From Chara braunii (lineage: Eukaryota > Streptophyta > Charophyceae > Charales > Characeae): 34,854 nt of DNA. Position 1 is the stretch's first letter. Each line of letters starts with the position of its first letter. Where the stretch lies: NCBI GenBank assembly GCA_003427395.1, contig BFEA01000947.1:56664-91517 (forward strand), read 5' to 3'. This document shows positions 20,961-31,380 of this stretch, piece by piece. The translations under genes were made by a program, and so were the position numbers. The notes beneath the pieces are model-generated. The model did not search any database and was not told the origin of the DNA. It was given only the letters and a program-made list of their open reading frames with translations.

Positions 20961-22242
20961 TCCTGGCAAGCAAAATAACCGCCCCCTATATTCCACGCTT
21001 AAGTCGCACAGCAAGGAAGAAAGGAAATAGTCAGTTCTTCTTCACACATCCGGTCCCCCACCAGTCCAATATGCGAGTCAGACCCCAATAATCTTCGGGA
21101 AATAAGATTTTACATGAAAAAAAAAAAGGAAAAAAAAAAACCAGATAAGAAAAAGTAACATTTAACCCAGTTGATAAACTGTATCAAGAACGGAATCCTA
21201 GTTGGCTCCTACCCAAACAAATTCAGTAGAACCCTCTCATAACTTCTGTCGGCATCTGCTTCTACATTTCCCAAAACCCCTCGCATATCCCCTCCTCAAA
21301 TTGCCTTCCCAGTGTTCTCCCCACCCTATCAAGCACTCAACCCAATCAGTCCATATGCCCCCAAATTTTTCTGAAAGTTGTAAAGTACATTATTAAAATA
21401 TTCATATGGAAACCCTCGCTTCCTGATATATATTTTCAAGGTAAACATGAACGCCACCTCAGTCCCCACCATTGTGGTGTACGCCTTCGCTCTATGTAAG
21501 CACGAGCTGATGACAACCATTTTTTGTTGCCGATTGAAGAAAGAACCAAAATCCTATAAATTCTGAAAAAAAAGATCCTTCTCTCTGTACCCCCTCTGCT
21601 TGAGCAACGCTAAAACCTGGATCCCCCATGGCCATCCCAGGGCCTTGATTACCCAGCCCAAAAAGTCCCAGCGATCTCCTCCATTGGTTCGATCTAACAC
21701 GAGATTTTATCGTAGCTGACTCTTGTTCTCGAGCAGCGCTACAACGTGGATCGCCCATGGCTATACCAGAGCCTTGATTACGCAGCCCAAAAAATCCCAG
21801 CAATCTCCTCCACTAGTTTGTTCTAACACAAGATTTTATCGTAGTAGACTCTGAACATTTTTACAATCGACGACGCAAGCGAAAAGGAAGCGGGATCCCC
21901 ATCATTGTACCATACAAAGAGCGAGATGTCCTCAACCATTCAAATCCCATGGATCAAGCGATAATCACCAGTGCCGTACCCCCGTTCACCGTTCACGGGG
22001 TCTGTGAACGAAAACGGTCATGGACGGAGTTCACGACATGGGAGTTCATGGAGTTCACGGAGAGCGGGATCGTTTTTTTTTCTTTTTTTTTGGCTGGGGG
22101 GGGGGGGGGGGTTNTTTTTTTTTNTNGGNGGGNGGGGGNCNTCNANGGGNAACCCCCATAAGTTTTTCAATTTTTTTAAAATTAAAAACGAAAAAAAAAA
22201 AATCAACCAGCCAAAATAAACATTTTCGTCTGTTATTTTGTA
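20961..22242. other. Intergenic stretch with assembly gaps
   Basis: Apart from the 129-bp duplication, no supported gene is seen. 21970-22072 carries short palindromic GTTCAC/GTGAAC motifs like those at 22650-22745. 22082-22150 is a low-quality T-, G- and N-rich stretch, so frames across it should be ignored. Confidence 0.5.
21602..21850. repeat. 129-bp tandem duplication
   Basis: GAGCAACGCTAAAACCTGGA at 21602 recurs as GAGCAGCGCTACAACGTGGA at 21731. The following sequence (CCCATGGC, CCTTGATTAC, CAGCCCAAAAA, AGATTTTATCGTAG) stays parallel to about 21850. Two diverged units; noncoding as far as I can see. Confidence 0.85.
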
Positions 22243-22250
22243 GGTTATTC

Positions 22251-22526
22251 CTAGGTTACCAGAGTGTTCCGGGGTCACTTGCCCGGCCGGGCCGAAAAGA
22301 TTTAAAATTTAAAAAAAATAAAAATTATTCTAACATTTTATTTTATATTTTAATTTTGGTAAAGAATTTCGATGTGACCCTTAGGCAAAAGTTGTTCAGT
22401 TTATTTTTCTGCATAACATAGTTTTTTTTCGGAGTTTTTGGATTTTTTTGTTTTTTTGCTGGGACCCTCCCTAATCCTTGCACGGGCTGGCCACCCGGGA
22501 CCCGGGCGGCCTGGCTGGTAGCCTAG
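22251..22526 (+). mobile_element. MITE family B, copy 2 (276 bp), 8-bp target duplication
   Basis: Begins CTAGGTTACCAG and ends CTGGTAGCCTAG, inverted repeats of 12 bp with one mismatch. It is flanked by GGTTATTC at 22243-22250 and 22527-22534, an exact 8-bp duplication as in hAT-superfamily elements. The GC-rich ends contain CCGGCCGGGCC and GACCCGGGCGGCC around an AT-rich core. Noncoding. Confidence 0.88.
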
Positions 22527-22602
22527 GGTTATTCCGATTTTTTTTTATTTTTTCAATTTCATCATGCTGTGGGGCTTGAGGCAACCTTTGCTGGGTGAGA
22601 CC

Positions 22603-22605
<3 letters not shown>

Positions 22606-22635
<30 letters not shown>

Positions 22636-22745
22636 ACCACCATTCTTTTATGGTCCCGTTCACCGTGAACGACCGTTCACAAAAAAAACACGAAATGAAC
22701 GGCCGGTCACGTTTAAGTGACCGGTGTCGTTCACGTTCAGGGTGA
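22606..22745. repeat. Poly(A) tract plus palindromic GTTCAC/GTGAAC block
   Basis: A 28-base A run (22606-22633) is followed by clustered hairpins: CCGTTCACCGTGAACG, and CCGGTCAC/GTGACCGG around a 6-nt loop near 22703-22724. The block abuts and apparently truncates the RT fragment next to it. A related palindromic stretch at 21970-22072 may be the other part of the same element. Confidence 0.5.
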
Positions 22746-23170
22746 TGGCATTGACAATCACTACTAAGAGAAGAGACAAATTTGAACTCGTTGTTGGCAC
22801 AGAGCAGACAAGCCAAGGATGGACTGAACGTTTTACCCATAGGTATTCCAATCCTCTGCTGTAAGACACGACCACATGCTTTGAACAGAGTGTATCCCTT
22901 GTCAAATTTGACAAAATCAACAATGACACTGAAAGGTATAAAACTTTAACCCACTTGAGGGGCCCCACATTGCAATTTGGCGCCCTTGCCCCTTGTCTTC
23001 ACTAACATTCCTGAGTAGCCTATAATCTCCAAAAAATCCACCACCCAGTGACAACCACCTTACGACCTCCAAGATGGAATCATGCCGCAAGTTGCAGAAC
23101 ATTTCCTTTATGTCAAAGGTTGCACTTGCAACTTTCCCCTTTCCTTTATGCAAAGGTCTGCATTGACCTT
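22745..23170 (-). pseudogene. Reverse-transcriptase fragment of GIPMG type (not the LINE)
   Basis: On the minus strand, FDIKEMFCNLRHDSILEVV (from about 23117) resembles RT motif A. After a frameshift near 22920-22950, GIPMGKTFSPSLACLLC (from 22849) resembles RT motif B, in the right order and about 90 codons apart. The catalytic YxDD box is absent: the frame runs into the palindromic block at 22745. The GIPMG.xxSPxLA signature differs from the QGCPL signature of the LINE in this window and reminds me of Penelope-like or related elements; that family call is tentative. Heavily decayed and not functional. Confidence 0.5.
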
Positions 23171-23186
23171 CAAAAAAAAAAAAAGG

Positions 23187-23748
23187 GGTTCGAGTGAAAA
23201 AACGGCTGACGGCCAAAGGGGGGGGTACCGGATGCCGCCGCGGTTAGCGCTTGCCCGCAACTCGATGCCGCAGACACAACTCTATGCCACTATCGTCAAT
23301 TTCCAAGATTGTGCTGTGCTGCTTGACCAGCATGGTTCGGCCATGGCGGTTAGGGTATGAAGGCCTTTTCTCATATAGAGGAAACACGTCTCTCGTTTTG
23401 GAGTCAGGTCTATCGCCTGTTAGTGACCGTTCTTCCCCTCTCTAATTATGTTTAAACAGCAGAAGCTGATGGCACGACCAAGACACAGAAGAATCGCATG
23501 AAAACCCTTGGAGCAACCAACACTCCCTCAGCAACCAACACTCCCTTAAACCGGAAAGTTACGTGAAGGAGTCGAAACTGTGCAAAGAAGGTATATCGGT
23601 CAAGACTTAAATGGCCTGATTGCAGGAGACTGTACTGGTCATATTTTAATTTATATGAAGCCTCCTATTATAAAATATCCTGCTTACGTGAAGTGATATA
23701 AGTAGTTGCTGTTTTTTCTTATTGTGACGAATCCAGTAATTAACGAAC
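23187..23748 (+). other. Probable LINE 5' untranslated region
   Basis: GC-richer than the DNA to its left and lacking protein-like frames. It contains a short tandem repeat, AGCAACCAACACTCCCT twice at about 23513-23546. The exact LINE 5' end is not defined. Confidence 0.4.
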
Positions 23749-25020
23749 ATGGAAACGAACCAACACGGTGAGGATGGGGGAAGGGATTGACGAGTGTACA
23801 CGACAGCAGAGAAGAAACAGATCGACAAACTGTTGGATGGGTGCTTCAAAAACGGTATTCTACCAGCAGGTCTGGTTATTGGGGTCGCAAGTATGCCTAA
23901 TAACATTGCCCTTTTCGATCTTAATGAAGAATTTTCTGAACAAAACATCGAATGGCTGAAAAAGCATGCGGTAACAATCCAGTTCCAGAATGGCGCTATA
24001 ACTCTCTCTAACAAGCTGAAAAGAAAAATGGTGAGAGTGACGCTGTATGAAAACTCTTGGTATGATGCCGGACTAATTGACGAAAATGTTAAGCGAGGCC
24101 GTTACCAAAGTGAGGGAAAGAGCTTGTGCTCCTTTGTTTCTTTACAAACTCATGTGGTGGAATGAATGGTGCACAAAAATACTTATGTTATCTATGCAGA
24201 CGAAGAGGAATATCGTGTGTCCTTTATCCCCTGGATGACCCTTGCAGAGATGAAGGACGTAAAGAATGAAGTTCCAAAGATCTTCTGGATCAGATGTCCA
24301 CGAGTGCCCCTGCAATTGATGTTAGCGCTATAGGTCGCAGTCGAGAAAACCTTCGGGGAAGTGCTGTTTGTCCACCCGACAAAACCGGATGAGGAGGAAC
24401 CGAAATTGGGGACAGTGACGTTTGATTTGGAAACAAAAGCAAATGATTGGATAAGGTCGAGGTTAGTTGTTAGGATACCAAATCATGGAGTTCACTATTT
24501 TGAGGCAATATCGGCAAATACCTCTTGGTGCGATCAGTGTCGAACCTTTGATCACAATGGAACTGACCCCTGCTGTCCGGTCAATATAGAAGAAGTCCAT
24601 GACCCCTTTGCAGACGCAGTGAAAAAACTTAATCCCCCTAAAGCACCCTTCTCAGGCTTTGTACCGATTGGGGAATTTCCCCCACTGACAGGGTTTCGAC
24701 GATTCCCGTTCCGAAGAAACAAGGAAGATAGGCGATGAAATCGGAAGTTGAGAGCGGAAGCTGGGAATAGTCAAGACCATTCCTATAAGGAAGCGTTCAA
24801 GTCGGACAACTTTGTGGGCAGCACGAATGAAGGTGGGAAAGGAAAGAGAAGCCCAAGGAATAAGCGACAGGAAAAAGAAAAAAGGAATCCCAGTCATTCA
24901 AAGAATCCAACCTCAATGGGAAAGCCTGTGGACGAAATGAACGTTGAGGAAGAAAAATCGGAAGAGGATGAAGAAGATACGGAATCGACGCTAGAAGGAT
25001 ATGCAGTGAAGATTCTATAA
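23749..25020 (+). pseudogene. LINE ORF1 (DUF4283-like RNA-binding protein with zinc knuckle)
   Basis: One frame of 424 codons opens with ATG at 23749 (METNQHGEDGG) and ends TAA at 25018-25020. It has four in-frame stops (TGA 23788, TGA 24163, TAG 24331, TGA 24736) and no frameshift. Residues about 55-235 fit the plant LINE ORF1 layout, with PKIFWIRCPRVPLQLMLAL followed by EKTFGEVLFV and VTFDLE. A zinc knuckle CX2CX4HX5C follows (C261, C264, H269, C275; CDQCRTFDHNGTDPC), one residue longer than canonical. The tail is strongly charged (EEEKSEEDEEDTES). In the family it binds LINE RNA for target-primed reverse transcription; here it is inactive. Confidence 0.8.
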
Positions 25021-25540
25021 AGGAAATGTTTTCGAGGAAAGAAATGGGCAAATGTTTCGAGAATTTTTGTTCCGTTAATTGTGGCTAACTGCAACGATGG
25101 AGTAATGGTTATGACAAATTTGCTCACGAACGGAGTCATAGAGCTCCCAACCGCATACGCGGAAGAAGTGTTGACTGAATCAGTCATCCTGGCCAAGGCG
25201 AAGAAGCTTGTGCAGACCTGTTTGAAATTAAGTGTCATTCCGACACTACGTGTAGGAGTCAACACAGCGTAGGAGAGTCAGGGGAATAAAGCGATATTAT
25301 ATTACGTTTTCCTAGACGCGCAAACAACATCAAACAACTGCTGCTTTCCTTGGATAAGGACTGGTTTCCCCTCTCCCCCTTCGGCTCCTCCTTGAATAAT
25401 GGTCTAGATTGTATTAGCTTCAAAGGTTATTTCACGGCCAGAACAATTGTGAGGTGGCTGTTTCACTCAGCGCACAGACAGACACTTTTTGCTGGAACTC
25501 GGTCCCCGCATCCATGGCAAACACGACACCGAGATGAAGG

Positions 25541-26273
25541 ATGCTTCTTAGAGGTAAACTCCGTATCGCTTCATGGAACGTACGCGGTTTGTGCGATAAC
25601 AACAAGAAATACAAGAGACAACGGTCGAAGAGCTGGATTCATACTAACAAGATACACATAGTCTGCATTCAAGAATGAAAGTTAGATGAGTTTCGCATAA
25701 AAGATGTCCTGAAGTGGTGGAAGGGTAAACACTTTTGGGCACCAGCACGGAGAGAGAACCGGATACAGGGTTCAAGGGGAGGCATTGGTATTTTGATACA
25801 CAAAGATCTGGAAGTTCCTATCGTAGATCAAATGACGGATATCTGGGGGAGATGGATTTGGGTAAAATTGCTTATTGAAAATGAGCCCTGGACAATAGTG
25901 TCAATCTACACTCCGGTGTCCTATAACGAACGTCTGATCTTTCTTTCGGAACTTCCAAACTTCTTACCTGACTCTGAGAATCTAGTTATGGGCGCTGATT
26001 GGAATGTGACTTTGAACCCAGGGCTGGATAGCCCTAATAGGGAACCTAGACGAACTGATAGCAAATTGCTAAATGCCTTTATGGTAACCCAGGGACTTAC
26101 TGATGCTTACCGTACCTTATACCCGAAGGAACCGGGTTATACCTGGTACGACTCTCAATCTCCGTCAGTTCGGAGAAGATTGAATTTTTTTTCTGATGAG
26201 GGGACAAGCTTGGGACGCCTGTATGCAGGTTGAGTTACTCAGTCATTACTTCTCAGATCATAACCCAATTGTT
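25541..26273 (+). pseudogene. LINE ORF2, apurinic-endonuclease domain
   Basis: A frame from ATG 25541 (MLLRGKLRIASWNVRGL) carries the EN blocks in order: SWNVRGL (catalytic Asn), CIQE (catalytic Glu) followed by TGA at 25676, GGIGILI, IVSIYTP, and GADWNV where GGDFN/GADFN is usual. After a frameshift of one base in the T run near 26185-26191, the final block SDHNPI (26253-26270, catalytic His) is in the downstream frame. It would nick target DNA to prime reverse transcription; the stop and frameshift inactivate it. The linker to RT follows directly. Confidence 0.85.
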
Positions 26274-27172
26274 GCCTCCTTCAAACTCTTTCACTAATAC
26301 AAGTTCGGGAAGTCATATTGTAAGTTGAATACCTTGCACCTCCAAGACCCAAATGTTATCCAATGGATTCGAGAACATTTGAAACAATGAACTGAAGCAA
26401 AAAAAATCTTCACTAGGGAAGAGGATTGGGTGGAGGTGAGTATGAGAATACTGCAAAGCTCTCTTAGAAATCTATCCCAATTAAAATCACTTGTTAGGAA
26501 CACTAAGGAAAAGAACCTGCAACAAACTGTTGCACGTGCGGAAAGAGAATGGGGTAAACCCCCCATCTCAGACAAATATTGTACGACCAAACGTAAGAGA
26601 TGTCTAGCTCAAATGGAGGCAATGGATATCAAAAGACAAGAGCAGTGAAAAATATGGTTGGTACAGAAGAACATTACTATCGACGATCGAATGACTACAG
26701 ATACCTTCCTTAGACTTCTGCTGCAAACTGCTAATTTAAAAACACAAATGAAAGAATTAAGCCATCCCTTCTCAATAAGTGTAACGGTTACAGTCTTCGA
26801 CGACTTGGACAAAATGTGTGAATTTGCAAGATTGTATTTTGAAGATATTCTAACAACAAGAAGGACCTTTGACACAATGAAAAATGACCTGCTGGACCAA
26901 TCAGACTTCTGGACCAAAACACAGGTGAGGTTATCCACTGTTGCCCGGTTGGATCTTGACAGACCCATAGATCAAGAAGAGCTACGCCAGGCAGCCAAAC
27001 ATATGGCCAAAGGGAAAACCCCAGGGGAGGATTGACTACCGAGCACTCGCGGTTAACGTCCACCTGAAATTTCAGAATGAAAGATTCTGAAGTGGTCTGA
27101 AACCGCTGAAATGGCATGAAGACACTTCAGGTCATTCCAAAAGTTTCGGGTGGTTTGCGGGACAAGTTTTAT

Positions 27173-27207
<35 letters not shown>

Positions 27208-29516
27208 CTTTTTTTTAAGCCACTTCAGGTCATTTCAGGAATTTCAGGTGGGGACATGAAACCGCTGAAGTGGCTGAAGCTTCTGAATGGGGTTTCAGGT
27301 ACCCCCATCCAAATGGTTGGATGGGGGTACTTAAAACCCCTTTCAGAAGCTTCAGCCACTTCAGGACATTTCAGGAATTTCAGGTGTGGACCTGAAACCG
27401 CTGAAGTGGCTGAAGCTTCTGAAAGGGGTTTCAGGTACCCCCATCCCACCATTTGCAATGCATCAACCTGAAGTGGCTGAACTACCTAAAGGCGGTTTCA
27501 AACAACCCCATGTATGGATCTACACACAATACGAAAGTGTAGTATTCTAAGGTGGTTGAACTGCCTGAAAGGAAACCTGTAAATATATGCACCCGTTAAC
27601 CATCTCTCCTACCGCTAGAACTTTACTTGACAGTTTGGTCTGACATCAACCCTTTTCACTTAAAAATCTATAATAATGTCCTTATTGTAGGGAATCTGAC
27701 GCTGGGGATGATGAAAGGGATAATCTCACTGATCTATAAGAAAGGTGACAAGACTGATCTAAGAAACTGTAGACCTATATCCCTTTTAAATGTGTCTTAC
27801 AAATTACTGGCCAAGACACTTGCAATCAAACTAACACGATACTTATTGAACTTGGTTCGTAAAGAATAGGGGACCTTTGTTAAACACAGATCCATAATGG
27901 ACAACATTGCCATCACGATCCAAGCCTTGAAAATACTAGCGAAAGAACGTAGGGTTGTTGCTATTCTTCTGTTGGACATGGAGAAAACTTACGACTGAGT
28001 GGGATGGTCCTTCGTAATGACAACCTTAAAACAGATGGGATTTGATGCTAATTTCAATAATTGGGTAGCAACAATGTACTTTTTAACAACCGCTGCTATG
28101 ATGGTCAATGGAAAAATCTCTAAGAAATTTTCCTTGACTCGGTCATTAGTACTCATTACGACAAGGCTGCCCCCTTGTGCCACTTTTATTTGTCCTCCAA
28201 CTAGATCCTTCTAGATAACATCAGGATGAATGATTAAATTGACGGGCTCAAAATTTCCTCTACAAAACAGTGGAAAGAAGGTGCATCAGTGGATGATTTA
28301 ACAACTGCATGTAAGAATACCAAATATAGCTTAGGAGCACTTAAAAAAGTTCCAAATACCTGTTGTGTACTATCAAAGACTTCTATAAATTGTAATATAT
28401 CCGTATATTATTTTCTTCCTGAAGGATTTTGACTGAAGGCTAAGTGGGGTCTCAAGGCAGTACCTGCAGATGCATCTGATCGTTTTCTCAGAGTGCAAGT
28501 CTCTTTAAGCAACAATGCATCCTTTCGAGATAGAATACTAGTGGAAAAGGTAACCAACAGGCTATCAAGTTGAAAGCATACAAGAGACTTGTCTCTCACA
28601 GGAAGAGCACTAGTGATCTCCTCAACAGGTTTTGCAGTGCTATGGTATACTCTGGCGGTCCATCTACTGGGTGAAGAGTCTTATAAGAAATCAGGAGAGC
28701 GATAACCAAAATTCTATGGAAACCAGAATCAGAGGAGCAAGAAGGCTGCATCTCCAAGCTTGCCTGGGAAACCATCACTTTTCCTAGAACAGAAGGGGGT
28801 CTGGGGATACTCGACCCGCAAAAATAAAATTGGGCATTTTTAGCTAAATGGATAGTCAAGGCACTAATGGCTAAGTACGAACCTCCCTGGCTTTTACTGA
28901 CCATATACATATTGAAGGAAGAATGGTCGCTAAGTCACGATGAAGACGTATCAGCCTGTTTTATGATTAGAACTTATACTAATAAAAAGTTCAAATCCCT
29001 TTTTTGGAGAAACATCATTTTTGGATGACATAGACTCTTCCCTTCGGAAAGAGTGCATCCGTCAACTAGAGACTATTCTTAATCAGATATTGTTCGAGAA
29101 CCCCTTAATCTGTAATGCTCCACGAGCAGTTTTCTCTGCCCACGATTCCCCGGGCCTCTTTGGTAAAGCATGGATTGAAAGAGGAATAATTAGAGTTTGA
29201 GACATTTGGAATGAGGATGCTACCTTATGGCGAACAAAAAAGGAATTAAGAGAGAAGCTCGATAGACCGAGGATGGTAGGGGAAGATTATTGTCCCTTAT
29301 CAACGCCATCTCGTGGTCTTGGTAAACTCGACTGACGGAAATCACTGTTCCAACGGAAGGGATATAGCTGAGAAATGTCAATGAGCCCGCAAGAAAAATA
29401 TATCAGACCACAACTGACAAGAATGAGAAATGTCTAACGCCTTCAATTTCTCAAAGGAATTGGTTTATATAGCCGATTTTAGACTAGATTCCCTGGCAGG
29501 ACTAGTGGAATTAGCC
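26229..29516 (+). pseudogene. LINE ORF2, linker and reverse-transcriptase domain (5' part)
   Basis: One frame runs from 26229 to about 28140 through stops at 26295 (TAA), 26388, 26646, 27033, 27996 (TGA) and 27867 (TAG). The linker includes REWGKPPISDKY-like text. RT blocks include KGKTPGED (before 27033), the continuation LPLELYL after the foldback element, IYKKGDKTDLRNCRPISLLN, RSIMDN, and LLLDMEKTYD followed by TGA where DRV is usual. After frameshifts near 28140-28190 come RQGCPL and a degenerate active site SVDDLT (28286-28303) in place of FADDTT. The connection region to 29516 is recognisable but stop-rich. The Mutator-like element then interrupts the frame. Confidence 0.85.
27042..27608. 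mobile_element. Foldback element inserted in LINE RT, 6-bp target duplication
   Basis: CTACCG occurs at 27036-27041 and 27609-27614. Deleting the block and one copy joins GED-stop to LPLELYLTVWSDI, restoring the RT reading frame at that point, so the boundaries are well supported. GGTTAACG near the left end is inverted as CGTTAACC at the right end. Inside is a long hairpin: an arm at about 27254-27309 (AAACCGCTGAAGTGGCTGAAG...) pairs with 27319-27367, and a third, direct copy lies at about 27402-27447. The inner loop has CCATCC/GGATGG. A 32-base T run occupies 27174-27205. Noncoding; family not recognised. Confidence 0.85.
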
Positions 29517-29725
29517 TATGTGGCACCCTCGACCGCGGGCCCGTGACCGACTTTGCGCACGGTAGCGCCGAGCCCAAGCAGGGGCGCGCGCGTGCGGCCT
29601 GCGCACGTCGGCCGTTATCACCCTGTAAAGAAAAAACAAAAAAAAATAAAATTTTGGGGAAGTGGTTTTTGGTGTGTGATAAAAAAAAAATAATAAAAAA
29701 AATAAAAATAAAAAAAAATAAAAAA

Positions 29726-29769
29726 TGATTGATTGATTGGTTGATTGATTGATTGATTGATTGATTAAT
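29726..29769. repeat. (TGAT)n microsatellite near left end of Mutator-like element
   Basis: About ten TGAT units with one interruption, preceded by an A-rich tract. It mirrors the inverted AATC repeat at 32673-32760. Confidence 0.9.
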
Positions 29770-29779
29770 TGGTCGGTGA

Positions 29780-30720
29780 GGGGTCCTCCCTCCCCTCCCG
29801 CCGGCACACGTACACACACACACACACACTCACACATACATAGATCCAACACCCCTACAACAATATCCCACTCACTAATAACACCACCCATACATAACCA
29901 CCTAGACCAATCAGCTTACCCCCATGAATATTACAAATTACAACCCCTCACCATGATAACGGTCTCTAATCCAAAATTAACCCCTGCTTTCATGCTCGAA
30001 CCACTACGACCCGCGATATATGTTTTTTTAACCCCCCCCNCCCCCGCCTTACTTTCACCCAACATAACCCCCACGAACAACTTTGGCCAACACAAATACA
30101 CCCTACGAAAAATATATAAAATAAATAACAATGAAGCCAAATTCGAAAAAACGAAACGACACAACACAACATATACAATGCACCCCCCCCACACACTGCA
30201 CAATCCCACCACCAATGCCAACCGACACCCGCCCGCAAGGAATACACAAACAACCAAAAAAAACATAATACCAAACAGACGCGCAAACACACTGCACCAT
30301 GCACTATCAGACAAGTCTATCGGCCAAACCCACACGCCATATCCCGCCAAAAAAAATGCTATTTCCTTACAGACAAACTACAAGCAGACAGACGCACATG
30401 AGAAGTGAAACACGATACTACGGTACTCCTGCACTCCCGCGCAACCATGCACCATACAACCAACAACATCCGTAAGCCCACCCACCCACACCACTGCACG
30501 CCCCACACCATGACACACCACGCCTTGAACCTGCATCCCAACCCCCGCAAAATTCATGGATACACATACAACCCGCCCCCCCTACCCACACCCCCCCCAG
30601 AGCCTCACCAATGTCTGATATGCGCTACCAAACCTACACTACACCCCCCTCATACCCACAACCACCAAGTTCCTCGCACTCCCTCCTGTCCTACAACCTC
30701 TCATCCAGTCATCAAAAGGG
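29780..30720. other. G-depleted, C- and A-rich segment (about 0.9 kb)
   Basis: The plus strand is dominated by C and A with very few G (for example CACCCCCCCCACACACTGCA at 30181). The low stop density of such composition produces long artefactual frames (29761-30408 plus; 29931-30350 minus). I see no real gene. A single N sits in a C run at 30040. Confidence 0.7.
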
Positions 30721-30954
30721 TGGTCAATGGGTGAGCGGAACCCTCTTATTCTGCACCTCCCACTGTTGGTGACAAGTGCAACACTTTGACAAATTCTCCT
30801 CATTCCAACTCCCTCACCACTCTCGACCACAGCCTCGGTACCATGCAAGGTTGTAATACAACCGTCATAGCTACCTGAGAAAGGTGGCCGGTGACCTCTT
30901 CCTCCCCCTTCCTCCCCCACCTTCCCTTCTCTCCTCCCTTCGTCTGAAATCTCT

Positions 30955-31380
30955 CAACATAAAAATTCCCACGAGAAATGAAAGTTGAAAAAACATTCCA
31001 TAAAGAAAAAATCCTTCATATTTATAAATTATCATTCCAATGTTCGTCAATTCTAAAATTTTCGGTTTTATTTGATAAGATCCCGTCTAAATATGAGCTT
31101 TCCCTTCCAACTACATCTATTTGTTCAAGATGGAATGAAAGTCTGGACGAGTTTATGAAATGTTTTAATTCAACTTTCATTCTACTACAAGAAATATCTT
31201 CTAATTTAACATGCAGTTCAAATAAGAAGGGATACCCCATTGTTGGAAGGAAAGTTTTTAAGTAAGACGAAAAATTTTAAAATTGGAATATGACATTTTT
31301 TAAGATGGAATGAAAATTTAAAATTTAGAATGTAACTTTACTACAGAATGATTATTTAATTCTAGGAAATTTTTTCGTTG
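30955..31380 (+). mobile_element. MITE family A, copy 2 (426 bp, internal deletion)
   Basis: Starts CAACATAAAAATTCCCACG and ends ...GGAAATTTTTTCGTTG. It is flanked by CT at 30953-30954 and 31381-31382 (2-bp duplication). The interior matches copy 3 but lacks about 96 bp of its central part. It lies within the Mutator-like element. Confidence 0.88.

Noticed and set aside
22082-22161. Frames across the N-rich, G- and T-run segment
   Set aside because: Low-quality sequence; translations contain many unknown residues.
22560-22633. SINE with poly(A) tail
   Set aside because: An A run alone follows about 50 bp of unique sequence; no A/B-box promoter or flanking duplication could be found.
23749-27998. 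Alternative genetic code or stop-codon RNA editing (TGA/TAG read as Arg or Gln)
   Set aside because: Frameshifts, a degenerate RT active site, two TAA stops and two disrupting insertions show ordinary decay of a nuclear element.
29761-30408. 215-codon plus-strand frame and overlapping minus-strand frames
   Set aside because: Produced by the C/A-rich, G-poor composition that excludes stops; crosses an N and a CA repeat.
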